Shown here: positions 27,891-35,494 of the stretch, one piece after another
Position numbering within the stretch: position 1 is the first letter of the stretch
Layout of the letters: the number at the start of each line of letters is the position of its first letter
DNA from: Thalassoglobus neptunius
GTDB taxonomy: Bacteria; Planctomycetota; Planctomycetia; Planctomycetales; Planctomycetaceae
DNA: 64,000 nucleotides
Assembly (NCBI RefSeq): GCF_007859735.1
Contig: NZ_SIHI01000001.1
Coordinates: forward strand, 519,910 to 583,909
Direction: 5' to 3'
The notes under the pieces: generated by a model
Told to the model about the DNA's origin: nothing
Databases searched by the model: none
What the model saw: the letters and a program-made list of their open reading frames with translations, nothing else
Program-made: the position numbers and the translations under genes

Positions 27891-29732
27891 ATGAGTGCAA
27901 CGCTCGAATCATCAAACGGATACGTCGCAGCGAGTGCGTCGGCATTCGAACTTAATGATAGCGAATGGCTTCAGTCCATTTCGTTTCGCAGTGGTGCAAC
28001 CGCCGGGCTGGGATCGGCCGCGAAAAGAGGGGACGTTGAAGAGTTCGCACGCATCATGAGAGACGATTTGCTTTCGATCTCGATGAAAAAACGCGAGCGA
28101 AAAGAACTCCGGAAGGACCTGAAGACTCTCTGGCCGAGTGTTTCTTCCAACGATGAAAACGAAGATGCCTGGGAACAGATTCTCTTCGGAGAACTGAAAC
28201 GCAAATCAGAAGTCGCTGCAGCAATTCATTCCCGAATTGCTGAAAACCTCGACTCCGACACGAACTTCCAGTCGTTGTGTTCAGCGGTCTGGATTCTATC
28301 ACTCAAGGTTGATGTGCTGTCGACCGACGCATTGATCGACCTGTGGCGATGGGTTGTTCAACAGGGACAGTCGTGGCTGGAGAACAAACCGGAAGTGGAC
28401 CCTGATCAGGCGCTCAGCCAACTTCCGTTTCTTGAAACGGTCTTCATGCTGGCCGTTTCGCTTCGAGATCTCAAAGGTGCCCGGAAGCTTCAGAAAGAGG
28501 TCGTCGGTCTCGTTCGGATGTGTATCGATGAAACGAGCGACAACGACGGGACTCCGCAGCCGCAATGGATTCCGGGGATTGTTGATTCGCTCAGCTGTTT
28601 AGCGCGGATGTCTTTGTTCGCTCGTGTGCATGGAGAACGGCTCTGGAATGAATCGATTCGCACTCGTCTGCATTCTCTTCTGGAGCGTGTCGTCTCGCTG
28701 TGTACTCCGAATCGGATTGCGTTTTCGGGAGCAGAACGAGAAGGGGACGCTTGCGAAGATTTCACTCGCCTGAGAACCGTTCTGTCAGCACTGGATTATC
28801 AGGGTGGGGAAGGTCTCGATCGCTATTTGAAGGGGCTTGCAAGCGGGAAAAGTCTGTCGGCCATCCGAAGCGAGTGGGAACTCCCCGAAGAAACTTTTCA
28901 GTCAGACTGGGCGATGGTGGCCAATCTGCGGTCGTCATGGAAATCACCGATCGACCAATGCGTGGTGATTCATGACAGCTCGACGTTGTCACTCGACGTC
29001 GTCGCGGCCGATATCCCGATCTTCCGGGGAAAGTGGGAAGCTGAACTTCAAGTCGACGGACAATTGATTGAAAGCGACGCGCAATGGACCTGCTCGTGCT
29101 GGTTCGAAGATGCAGAAGTCGACTTTATGGAACTCGTTCAGGAAGGGCCGGACGGGACAAAGATCATGCGACAGGTGATTTTGCTCAGGCAGGATCATCA
29201 GTTAATCCTTAATCAGTCCGTTCAGGCAGCTGAAGCGAAGTCGCTTGCTTTCCGTTCATCTCTTCCCATCGCTTCGAGTTATGAAGTTGAGGCCGACTCC
29301 GCGACTCGGGAGGTGGCACTGCTGGCAGAAGGTCAGCGAATCCGCGTGCTGCCGATTTCGATTCATCAGGAACGAACACAGAAGGCTCCGGGATTTGTGG
29401 TAGAGGAGGAGGGCAAGCTGGTGATGGAACAGTCGAGCGAGTCCCCTCGTTTGTTTGTTTCCACCGTTTTTGATTGGGCACCGAAAAGGCATTTTCGGCC
29501 CGTCGAATGGAATCAACTCACTGTTGTGCAAGATGGGAAGATCGAGTCACAGCTGGAAGCGTTCGGGGCTCGTTTTCGAGTCGGACGCAATCAATGGCTG
29601 ATGTATCACTCGCTGGTGCCGCCAACGATTCCGCGAACCGTTCTTGGAATGCATACGAGCTACGAAACATCGTTTTCGAGATTTACCTCGAAGGGAGAGA
29701 TCGATCCGATCGTCGAAGTCGAGATTGATTGA
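27891..29732 (+). CDS. Protein of unknown function downstream of the Hsp90-like gene
   Basis: A 613-residue soluble protein without signal peptide or membrane segment. Residues about 25-370 are predominantly helical (RDDLLSISMKKRERKELRKD, LIDLWRWVVQQG, RLHSLLERVVSLC), consistent with a helical repeat or toroid. From about 370 on it becomes beta-rich (VVIHDSSTLSLDVVAADIP, KWEAELQVDGQ, SCWFEDAEVDFMEL) with a conserved-looking end (YHSLVPPTIPRTVLGMHTSY). The two-part plan vaguely recalls heparinase II/III-type proteins, but no catalytic residues are recognised and I do not assign that function. ATG 27891 starts the coherent part; upstream in-frame sequence overlaps the chaperone gene and a repeat. 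Confidence 0.72.
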   Translation: MSATLESSNGYVAASASAFELNDSEWLQSISFRSGATAGLGSAAKRGDVEEFARIMRDDLLSISMKKRERKELRKDLKTLWPSVSSNDENEDAWEQILFGELKRKSEVAAAIHSRIAENLDSDTNFQSLCSAVWILSLKVDVLSTDALIDLWRWVVQQGQSWLENKPEVDPDQALSQLPFLETVFMLAVSLRDLKGARKLQKEVVGLVRMCIDETSDNDGTPQPQWIPGIVDSLSCLARMSLFARVHGERLWNESIRTRLHSLLERVVSLCTPNRIAFSGAEREGDACEDFTRLRTVLSALDYQGGEGLDRYLKGLASGKSLSAIRSEWELPEETFQSDWAMVANLRSSWKSPIDQCVVIHDSSTLSLDVVAADIPIFRGKWEAELQVDGQLIESDAQWTCSCWFEDAEVDFMELVQEGPDGTKIMRQVILLRQDHQLILNQSVQAAEAKSLAFRSSLPIASSYEVEADSATREVALLAEGQRIRVLPISIHQERTQKAPGFVVEEEGKLVMEQSSESPRLFVSTVFDWAPKRHFRPVEWNQLTVVQDGKIESQLEAFGARFRVGRNQWLMYHSLVPPTIPRTVLGMHTSYETSFSRFTSKGEIDPIVEVEID

Positions 29733-30093
29733 TCGGATTGACTGAGGAGCCGTGCGTTGAGGCGGGGCTTATGTGTTTCGGTGGCTGCCGTTTTGAATGT
29801 CTGAAGGTGCTTGCTTCAGGCGGATTGAGGGGGGCACGAGTTGCAATTCTTTCAATCGTGCTCAGGAAATCGGGGATTTCCTCAATTCCCGTTGTTTCGT
29901 TCGAGTTGGAATCGTATCGTTCCGCTCACACAGGCACCGCACATTTGAGCGGCCTGTCCCTTTCGAGATTCCTCAATCAAAGTCTTTGCCGACGACGAAT
30001 GGATTTCGCAGCGTTCGGTAAAAGACAACTTCACATGGGTCGACCGACCCACACGATGACTCCTCTCTCACTCCCACGAAAAGGATTGGAACT
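29733..30093. other. Intergenic stretch, 361 bp
   Basis: No gene is recognised. It contains a CCGCTCA/TGAGCGG inverted repeat (about 29934-29964) and a short near-perfect palindrome, TGGGTCG-ac-CGACCCA (30038-30053), 40 bp ahead of the next start, which could be an operator. Confidence 0.45.
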
Positions 30094-30357
30094 ATGAAGC
30101 GGTGCGCATTGATGCTGACCCTCGCATTGACGATTGCTGCAACGGGATGTTGTTGCCCATTCGCACAAAGAGGTTGTGCGCCTTGTGGATACGGTGCCGG
30201 ATACTCACCATACAACACGTACAGCGCTCCTGCCTCCCCATGCCCGAACGGTGCATGCGGAACTTATCCCGGTGCCTATACCGGTGGAGCTCCAACTGCC
30301 ATGGCTCCGTACGCATACCCAATGACTGCGACCGTCGATCCACTTCCAGCATATTGA
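30094..30357 (+). CDS. Small Cys-rich lipoprotein
   Basis: An 87-residue protein with a lipoprotein signal peptide (LMLTLALTIAATGC, lipobox ATGC, Cys19). The mature part starts with three consecutive Cys and has further Cys pairs (RGCAPCGYG, SPCPNGACG). A Tyr/Gly/Pro/Ala-rich tail follows. The Cys spacing suggests disulfides or metal binding; the tail suggests a disordered surface protein. No family is recognised. It is monocistronic, with a short hairpin after the stop. Confidence 0.72.
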   Translation: MKRCALMLTLALTIAATGCCCPFAQRGCAPCGYGAGYSPYNTYSAPASPCPNGACGTYPGAYTGGAPTAMAPYAYPMTATVDPLPAY

Positions 30358-30362
30358 TCGTC

Positions 30363-30382
30363 AGCCGGTTTCAACGCCGGCT
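30363..30382 (+). terminator. Weak hairpin after the Cys-rich lipoprotein gene
   Basis: AGCCGG (30363-30368) and CCGGCT (30377-30382) form a 6-bp stem with an 8-nt loop, 5 bp after the stop, followed by CTTGATT rather than a strong T-run. Confidence 0.4.
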
Positions 30383-30677
30383 CTTGATTCAAGCATGTGA
30401 TGAAGCGAAATCGCTTCGTGGATTCCGGCGGTGAGGTGCACGTTACCCTTGCCTGTGCAATCACTTGCACGATTTGACGAACTTTCGTCCTGATGACTCG
30501 TGCGAATTAACGTCAGTTGTTCCGCACGACGTGAGTGTGTCGAGGGATTTCGACGCTGCAAGCGTTCAGGGACTGCGGTTCAGAATCATCTCTGAGAGAT
30601 TCTCTGTCGAGAAGGTCACCTCCCTCAGAGATGGTGTTCGAACGTGAAACGTCAAAAGAAATGATTGCGGAAAAGAC
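30383..30677. other. Intergenic stretch between convergent genes
   Basis: No gene is recognised. Two small perfect hairpins are visible: GAAGCGA-aa-TCGCTTC (about 30402-30417) and GTGCAA-tcac-TTGCAC (about 30454-30469). Their role is unknown. Confidence 0.4.
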
Positions 30678-31679
30678 TCAGTTTTCCGCGAGCCAGGCCA
30701 GCACGACGAGTCCGACCGTATACAACGATTTCGGAGAGCACGCGGCTGGTAGGTCATTGCGTGTGTGCCAGTACGGATAGTCGAAGTCGATAATCACGCT
30801 CGTGGGGATTTTGGCGATCTGGTTCAACGGCAGATGGTCGTCGCGTATTTCGTGCTTCGCGCGAGCATGAAATTGTGTCGCGCCGACACGTTTCGCAGTG
30901 GCCCAGATGCTTCGAGTCACTTTTGGAGCATAGCGAAGACTGTTGCGTTCGTAATAAACGTTGAGTTCACGTTGGGCGATCATGTCGACGAGCACTCCCT
31001 TCACGTATCGATGGTTGCGGGGCGGCTTGTCGTGATATTGCTGAGCGAAATGTTCTGATCCGAGAAAGTACTTGTCTCCCTCTTTGTAGACGAGTTCTTC
31101 CCCGTCGAAGAAGACGAAGTCGATCCCGAGTCTGTTCGGGAGAACCGCCATGTGATTTCCCAGTTCCATGAGCAGGGCGACTCCGCTCCCTCCGTCATTC
31201 GCCCCAATAAACGGTTTCGTGCGATTGATCTCGAGAGGTTCTCGGTCGGGAAATGGCCGAGTGTCGTAGTGGCAGCAAACGATGATTCGGTCTCTTCGCT
31301 CAGGATGCCAGGAGACGATCAAATTCCGCATGCGAACCGGTTCTCCGGATTGCGGATGCGTTGCATCGAAGTCCTGAAAACCGACGAGGCCGCCGAGTTT
31401 GGAAAAATGCTCCTGAAGAAGTTCTTGTTGCTTCTCCATCCCTTCCGATCCAGAGTATCGCGGGCCGAGATCGCAAATCTGTTTGAGGTACCCAAACGCA
31501 CGTTGTCCGTTGATGATCAAGTCTTCAGCTTGTGTCGTCACGCTGGAAGCGAACCAAATCAGAGTCGCAAGCATGGGGACAAGGCACGCACGATTTTTCA
31601 GGGAGAACTGACGTTCCCGCTTTGAGATCGGGGTATTCGTGCGGCGTGAGAGGCAACTGGGCCGAAAAGGCTTGAGCAT
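30678..31679 (-). CDS. M28-family metallopeptidase, glutaminyl-cyclase-like
   Basis: A 333-residue exported protein of the zinc peptidase M28 family, close in motif to glutaminyl-peptide cyclotransferases. Zinc and catalytic motifs are CCHYDTRPF (His, Asp), GANDGGSGVAL (bridging Asp), FFDGEELVY (Glu-Glu) and the C-terminal DDHLPL and FDYPYWHTRNDLP. A hydrophobic segment (CLVPMLATLIWFASSVTTQA) acts as a signal anchor or signal peptide after a basic N-terminus of about 30 residues. The start ATG 31679 is the best compromise; a longer reading from 31823 has no support. It may either trim peptides or convert N-terminal Gln to pyroglutamate. Confidence 0.87.
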   Translation of the reverse strand: MLKPFRPSCLSRRTNTPISKRERQFSLKNRACLVPMLATLIWFASSVTTQAEDLIINGQRAFGYLKQICDLGPRYSGSEGMEKQQELLQEHFSKLGGLVGFQDFDATHPQSGEPVRMRNLIVSWHPERRDRIIVCCHYDTRPFPDREPLEINRTKPFIGANDGGSGVALLMELGNHMAVLPNRLGIDFVFFDGEELVYKEGDKYFLGSEHFAQQYHDKPPRNHRYVKGVLVDMIAQRELNVYYERNSLRYAPKVTRSIWATAKRVGATQFHARAKHEIRDDHLPLNQIAKIPTSVIIDFDYPYWHTRNDLPAACSPKSLYTVGLVVLAWLAEN

Positions 31680-32140
31680 AGAAACTGTCTCAACGGTCGG
31701 GTGGTGGGGTGTCGTCTTCTGTCGAAACCATGTCACAAGAACGACTGACTCGCAAGCCTTCAAGCCTGCATAGGGCGATTTTACATATTTGGCTTGGTTG
31801 ATGGGATTTTGAGAAATTCCCACTCGGGAGAATCGAGAACAGCCTCAAGACCGCTATAATCTCACTCTGTGGTGAAGGTTCCGATTGACTCAAAACAGGA
31901 CGTTTTCCCGATCATTCGACCATTGAGACTGATGAGTCGCAGAGTGTTTCAAAGTTTCGACCTCTTGCGAACGCATCGAGTCAATCCTGATCACCGTGTG
32001 GTTTCACAGGCAATGTGATTCAACAAGCACAGGCTGTGTTTTGACATGACTGTTCAGGAGAGAAGAACGGGAGTTCATGGATGTGAGAGAGATTGAACTT
32101 CTTCGAGCTGTCATGAGTTATTGAGTAAGGAAGAGCGGCA
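31680..32140. other. Divergent intergenic region upstream of the cold-shock gene
   Basis: No gene is recognised. A TATAAT (31855-31860) without a good -35 box and an isolated TTGACA (32041-32046) are present. If the TATAAT is used, the cold-shock mRNA would have a leader of roughly 270 nt, reminiscent of long leaders on known csp genes; this is speculative. Confidence 0.4.
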
Positions 32141-32350
32141 ATGCTGCGAGGAAAGATCAAGAAGCTGGTCGCTGACAAGGGGTTCGGGTTTATCACATCG
32201 GAAGATCGAGGAGGGGACCTGTTCTTTCATGTCTCCGCGATTCAGGATGCAGAATTTGAATCGCTTCAAGAAGGTCAAGACGTGGAGTATGAGTCAGAGG
32301 ACGGTCCCAAAGGGCCTCGCGCCTCGGTCGTTCGTCCCGTAGACGATTAG
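32141..32350 (+). CDS. Cold-shock-domain protein
   Basis: A 69-residue single cold-shock domain that binds single-stranded nucleic acid. The RNP1-like KGFGFITSED (14-23) and RNP2-like LFFHVSAIQ (27-35) motifs are intact, and the protein starts with GKIKKLVADKG. The acidic DVEYESEDGPKGPRA loop is typical. ATG 32141 follows AAGGAAGAG. It is monocistronic, with a short hairpin directly downstream. Involvement in cold adaptation or RNA chaperoning is a family-level inference. Confidence 0.94.
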   Translation: MLRGKIKKLVADKGFGFITSEDRGGDLFFHVSAIQDAEFESLQEGQDVEYESEDGPKGPRASVVRPVDD

Positions 32351-32358
32351 TGGTGATA

Positions 32359-32376
32359 AACACTGCTTTCAGTGTT
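32359..32376 (+). terminator. Short hairpin after the cold-shock gene
   Basis: AACACTG (32359-32365) and CAGTGTT (32370-32376) form a perfect 7-bp stem with a CTTT loop, 8 bp after the stop. There is no long T-run, so its efficiency is uncertain. Confidence 0.45.
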
Positions 32377-32929
32377 CATTGTTGCTAAATGAGCGATGCG
32401 GTCTTTCCGGAGATTGCATCGCCTCACATGAGTGAACTTGGGGAATTCTCGACAAGCGGGGAATGTGCCTCTCGTTAAGGGTTCGCACAGACCCCGTTCT
32501 CAATACTTTGGACGAGTGCCTGCATTTCACTCCGAGGGTTCCCGACTACGCTGCCGGTTCGGACTCTCGAAGCTGGAAAGTCTGCGTATTTGCGACCGCT
32601 TCATTGTTTCCGGGAGAACGCGACCATTCTCAGTTGGCTGTCGGCGAATTGAGTGTCGCACGTATTGTCGATGAAGTGGCCGGTGCGAGGTTCCTTCAAT
32701 AGCGAGGGACCTGCTTTGTTGACGTGTTCGGTGTCTGCAGATGAGTCAAGTATTGACGATTGTGCCGAAAATTCTCAAGACGCGGACTTTTCGTGACGAT
32801 CAAGTTGTTAGCGGACAGTTTCCTTCTGTCCGAGAAACAACCTTTGCTCGTTGATTCCCCTTTCGTATTGCCCGGGGTGGTGACCGGAAGTCTGGGAGTC
32901 ATTATCGAGAGTCTTACTTCACCCTGAGA
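32377..32929. other. Intergenic stretch, about 550 bp
   Basis: Two overlapping open frames of about 80 codons occur here but have no ribosome binding site, motif or signal peptide. I see no reliable feature in this stretch. Confidence 0.45.
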
Positions 32930-33190
32930 ATGAGCTTCGGCATGATCCACAACACTCTTTTCTCGAAGACTGTCGTTCTGGCAATTGTCGGAATGTCTGT
33001 GTCGGCAAGTCTTTGCGGTTGCCAAACTCAGATGGGTGGCCAGACATTGCCTTCAGCATATTATCTGCGGGATGACGTTCAGTTCTTCCCCGCCGGACCG
33101 GAAATGCAATTGCCGAATCAGCGTCAGGCATTGGAAGAGTACCGGGCTTCCAGCGAGAATCTGGATGCTGATCTGGGCGATTTCCAATAA
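32930..33190 (+). CDS. Small planctomycete lipoprotein
   Basis: An 86-residue protein with a lipoprotein signal peptide (VVLAIVGMSVSASLCGC, lipobox LCGC). The mature sequence QTLPSAYYLRDDVQFFPAGP follows a pattern I recognise from small planctomycete lipoproteins (QTLPS-x-YYL-x-DDVQ-x-FP). The C-terminal part is a charged helix (QRQALEEYRASSENL). The start could be ATG 32930 or ATG 32942; both keep the lipobox. The function is unknown. A strong terminator follows about 90 bp downstream. Confidence 0.75.
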   Translation: MSFGMIHNTLFSKTVVLAIVGMSVSASLCGCQTQMGGQTLPSAYYLRDDVQFFPAGPEMQLPNQRQALEEYRASSENLDADLGDFQ

Positions 33191-33283
33191 ACTCCAACAG
33201 CCCGGATTTCCTGAGTTTCTCAGCATGGATCATGCTTGAGGATTCAAGGAACCATTGTGGCAGTAGGAAGTTAGGAAACAAAA

Positions 33284-33323
33284 ATCGACCAGGCCGCATT
33301 GACGGTCTGGTCGATCTGTTTTT
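33284..33323 (+). terminator. Rho-independent terminator after the small lipoprotein
   Basis: ATCGACCAG (33284-33292) pairs with CTGGTCGAT (33307-33315). An inner GCCG/CGGT stem (one G.T) extends it to 13 bp, and CTGTTTTT follows. Confidence 0.85.
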
Positions 33324-33450
33324 CGCTTTTCAGTGAGTCCCGGTGCGGGCAAGCTGAGTGATTCTCAAATGTCACTCAGTCGGATATCGACATCTCGAAT
33401 CCCTCCGCCGAATTCTTCTTTCCATCGCTTTGGAAAATTCTCACCGGCCA

Positions 33451-33496
33451 GCTTCAGCATTCATTCGGAACAAGAGCGTTCCGGCGAGTGCAGAAA
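33451..33496 (+). repeat. Dispersed intergenic repeat, copy E (partial)
   Basis: GCTTCAG, a 21-bp spacer, then TTCCGGCGAGTGCAGAAA: the 3' half of the repeat family, about 40 bp upstream of the full copy A in the same orientation. Confidence 0.45.
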
Positions 33497-33534
33497 TTCT
33501 ATGCAAGCCTGTGAAGGCGGATCAGAGCATTTTC

Positions 33535-33616
33535 TGATTTGGTTCGCACTCACTCGCACGAGCAAGCTCAGCGTTCTAGCTGATGAAAAAGTTCAAGCGA
33601 GTGCACAGGAAAGAGC
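33535..33616 (+). repeat. Dispersed intergenic repeat, copy A (82 bp)
   Basis: Full copy of the family. It shares the exact 82-bp length and about 68 of 82 positions with copy B (63707-63788, opposite strand), including an invariant GCACTCACTCGCACGAGCAA block. CACTCGC (33551-33557) is complementary to GCGAGTG (33597-33603), so the element could fold. It lies 8 bp past the 3' end of the gene at 33625-34410. Confidence 0.75.
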
Positions 33617-33624
33617 AACTTGCT

Positions 33625-34410
33625 TTAGAACGAGAACGGGAAGAGTGGCAGCGGGCTGGGACGCAGAGCGTAAAGTCCTGATCGCCAGTAGTATTTTCGG
33701 TAGTCTCCGATGTACGGGAACATGTCGGGACGGAAAATCTGTGGGCGTGGATTGACCACTCGCTGAGGTTGGTCCTGGCGGTGAATGACGGTGGGACGCA
33801 TTTCGCCAAAGAGAATCTCAAGAGCTGTGTCGTGTCGGTAGTTGGGGTTGGCGAGGTAATCTGCACGTCGATAAGGGATTGCGTCGTAAATCTGCTTGTA
33901 CGTCTCGACTTTCGCCAGCTTCTCAGCACTCGCATCGTCCGTTTGTGGGCGTGGAGCAGGTGTGATTCGAATTGACCAGTTCCCGTTTAGCAGGGTTGTC
34001 TGTCCATTCTTGCTCGGAATCACGACAGGTGCTTTTTCTTCGACTTTCTGTGGTTCCGGCGGAAGCGGTGGCAATTCGTCGGCAGCTGGAGCTGGATCGG
34101 CAGCTGGAGCGGGGTCGGCAGCTTGAGCGGGGTCGGCAGCTTGAGCAGGGTCGGCAGCTTGAGCAGGGTCAGCGGCAGGGGCAGGGTCAGCGGCAGGGGC
34201 AGGGTCAGCGGCAGGGGCAGGATCGGAAACTGGAGTCGGATCGGCAGTTGAGGCTGTGTCCGTCGCTGGGGCTTGAGGGACTTCTGGAGTTTCCGGTGCT
34301 TGTTGAGCGTTGACGCTTGCAGTCATCAGGACGGCTGCAGCTGCGCTAAAGGCGACCAGTCTGAGTGTCCTCCGAACGATGGTAGCGGTTGGGGAGGTGA
34401 GGTCCTTCAT
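33625..34410 (-). CDS. Secreted Ala/Pro/Asp repeat protein of unknown function
   Basis: A 261-residue protein with a signal peptide (LVAFSAAAAVLMTASVNA). After it comes a low-complexity linker made of six-residue units of the type AADPAP/AADPAQ (about residues 57-110), then PPLPPEPQ. A conserved-looking C-terminal domain follows (LNGNWSIRITPAPRPQ, YDAIPYRRADYLANPNYRHD, ALEILFGEMRP). The linker is encoded by an 18-bp tandem repeat and probably varies in length between strains. The C-terminal domain is of unknown function and may be held away from a membrane or partner by the Pro-rich spacer. Confidence 0.8.
   Translation of the reverse strand: MKDLTSPTATIVRRTLRLVAFSAAAAVLMTASVNAQQAPETPEVPQAPATDTASTADPTPVSDPAPAADPAPAADPAPAADPAQAADPAQAADPAQAADPAPAADPAPAADELPPLPPEPQKVEEKAPVVIPSKNGQTTLLNGNWSIRITPAPRPQTDDASAEKLAKVETYKQIYDAIPYRRADYLANPNYRHDTALEILFGEMRPTVIHRQDQPQRVVNPRPQIFRPDMFPYIGDYRKYYWRSGLYALRPSPLPLFPFSF
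34079..34240 (+). repeat. 18-bp tandem repeat, nine units
   Basis: Nine consecutive 18-bp units of the form TCGGCAGCTGGAGCGGGG, with variants TCGGCAGCTTGAGCAGGG and TCAGCGGCAGGGGCAGGG, all in frame with the gene at 33625-34410. Identical neighbouring units suggest recent slippage or unequal crossover. Confidence 0.9.
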
Positions 34411-34479
34411 GTCGATATCCTTGAATTGAAGAGTCAGGTAAATCTTGCAGGATTCGACGCTATGAGGTTCTCGGCACCA

Positions 34480-34502
34480 TTGTCAAAAAAAGAATTTGAC
34501 AA
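34480..34502. promoter_or_regulatory. Inverted repeat with divergent TTGACA boxes
   Basis: TTGTCAAA (34480-34487) and TTTGACAA (34495-34502) are perfect inverted repeats 7 bp apart between divergent genes. Each arm contains TTGACA reading outward (minus strand 34486-34481; plus strand 34496-34501). It could be two back-to-back -35 boxes or a regulator site. Confidence 0.45.
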
Positions 34503-34550
34503 TTGGGGGTTGCAATATTGTTTGCTTCGGGCATCACCGAAAAATTGGAT

Positions 34551-34579
34551 TTGTTGCGTTTTGGAAACACTGGTATACT
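34551..34579 (+). promoter_or_regulatory. Candidate extended -10 promoter of the lipoprotein gene at 34646
   Basis: TTGTTG (34551-34556), a 17-bp spacer and an extended -10 TGGTATACT (34571-34579). The start codon lies 66 bp after the -10 box. Confidence 0.5.
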
Positions 34580-34645
34580 TTTCACACCCTCCTGGAAATC
34601 GTTCTTCCAATTCCCCCCGCCTTAGTGCTTTCCCTTGTTCTCGTT

Positions 34646-35494
34646 ATGGTCTCTCTGCGTCAAATCCCGGTTTTCGCCGTTGTCTGTTTCTTGCTTCACG
34701 TTTGCCTGAGCGGATGTGGAACGACGAAGCACTCGACAGCGACGGAGCAACTGGTGATGTCGGATGCGGTCGACGGGGCTGTGGCACGACTCGATTTCAC
34801 TCCACTGGCCCACCAGAAAGTCTTCTTCGACACGCAATTCATCAAGGACTACAAGGGAATCGGGTTCGTCAATTCCGACTATATGATCGGTTCACTCCGC
34901 CAGCAGATGGTCGCTGCCGGCGTTCTGCTTCAGGAAAATGCTTCGACAGCTGACTTTGTTATTGAAGGTCGGGTCGGGGCGCTGGGGGCAGATTCGCACG
35001 AGGTGGTTTACGGAATTCCGTCGACTCGACCACTCAACGACGCCGCGGATGCTCTTGCAGCGGTCTCTCATATGCCATCCCTTCCGGGGATTCCCGAGCT
35101 TGCTCTCGCCAAAAGAAGCGATCAGGTTGCCGCCGCGAAGATCGCGATGTTTGCTTACGACAAAGAGAGCCGTGAACGGGTTTGGCAGTCTGGAATGCTC
35201 ACCTCTCGGTCTTCGGCCAAAGATCTTTGGGTTCTGGGGGCGGGGCCGTTTCAGAGAGGGGCGATTCACGAAGGGAAAGTCCGCTTCGCCGGGACAAGGC
35301 TTGATGTTCCCGCGTGGGCGACAGACCGATCCGGAAGCAACGGACCGATTGCGTCCTACAAGGGGCAGAAGATATTCAATCTGCCAGAGCAGCCTGTTCC
35401 AGTGACACCGGGTCCGGAACCGGTCGAAATTCAACAGGTTTCGGCCGAAGAAGAGGCGAAAGAAGACGGGAAAAAGTCGAAGAAGGGCAAATAA
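34646..35494 (+). CDS. Putative lipoprotein, possibly DUF6655
   Basis: A 282-residue protein with a lipoprotein signal peptide (IPVFAVVCFLLHVCLSGCG, lipobox LSGC) followed by GTTKHSTATEQLVMSDAVD. I recall this pattern from the planctomycete DUF6655 family, but cannot verify it here. The body (LDFTPLAHQKVFFDTQFIKD, YMIGSLRQQMVAAG, ADFVIEGRVGALG) resembles envelope lipoproteins with a small alpha/beta fold. The C-terminus is Pro-rich and ends in a Lys-rich tail. ATG 34646 starts the signal peptide; in-frame sequence from 34496 includes the promoter region. Confidence 0.8.
   Translation: MVSLRQIPVFAVVCFLLHVCLSGCGTTKHSTATEQLVMSDAVDGAVARLDFTPLAHQKVFFDTQFIKDYKGIGFVNSDYMIGSLRQQMVAAGVLLQENASTADFVIEGRVGALGADSHEVVYGIPSTRPLNDAADALAAVSHMPSLPGIPELALAKRSDQVAAAKIAMFAYDKESRERVWQSGMLTSRSSAKDLWVLGAGPFQRGAIHEGKVRFAGTRLDVPAWATDRSGSNGPIASYKGQKIFNLPEQPVPVTPGPEPVEIQQVSAEEEAKEDGKKSKKGK

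Larger units (their letters stand above)
33191..33624. other. Convergent intergenic region with terminator and two repeat copies
   Basis: It holds the terminator at 33284-33323 and repeat copies E and A, listed separately. An open frame across it is explained by the repeats and is not accepted as a gene. Confidence 0.6.

Noticed and set aside
27891..29732. Annotation as heparinase II/III
   Set aside because: A helical N-terminal part followed by a beta-rich part is only a loose resemblance; no catalytic His/Tyr/Asn pattern could be identified.
32041..32070. TTGACA as promoter of the cold-shock gene
   Set aside because: No acceptable -10 box occurs at 16-18 bp spacing; the hexamer alone is not enough.
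32463..32702. Possible 79-codon gene after the cold-shock gene
   Set aside because: A second frame over the same bases is equally open, and no start signal or domain is visible.
33333..33755. Open frame of 140 codons on the plus strand
   Set aside because: It runs through the terminator tail, repeat copies E and A and the 3' end of the opposite-strand gene. A similar peptide from copy B shows only that the repeat is open in this frame; no start site or conserved protein pattern supports it.
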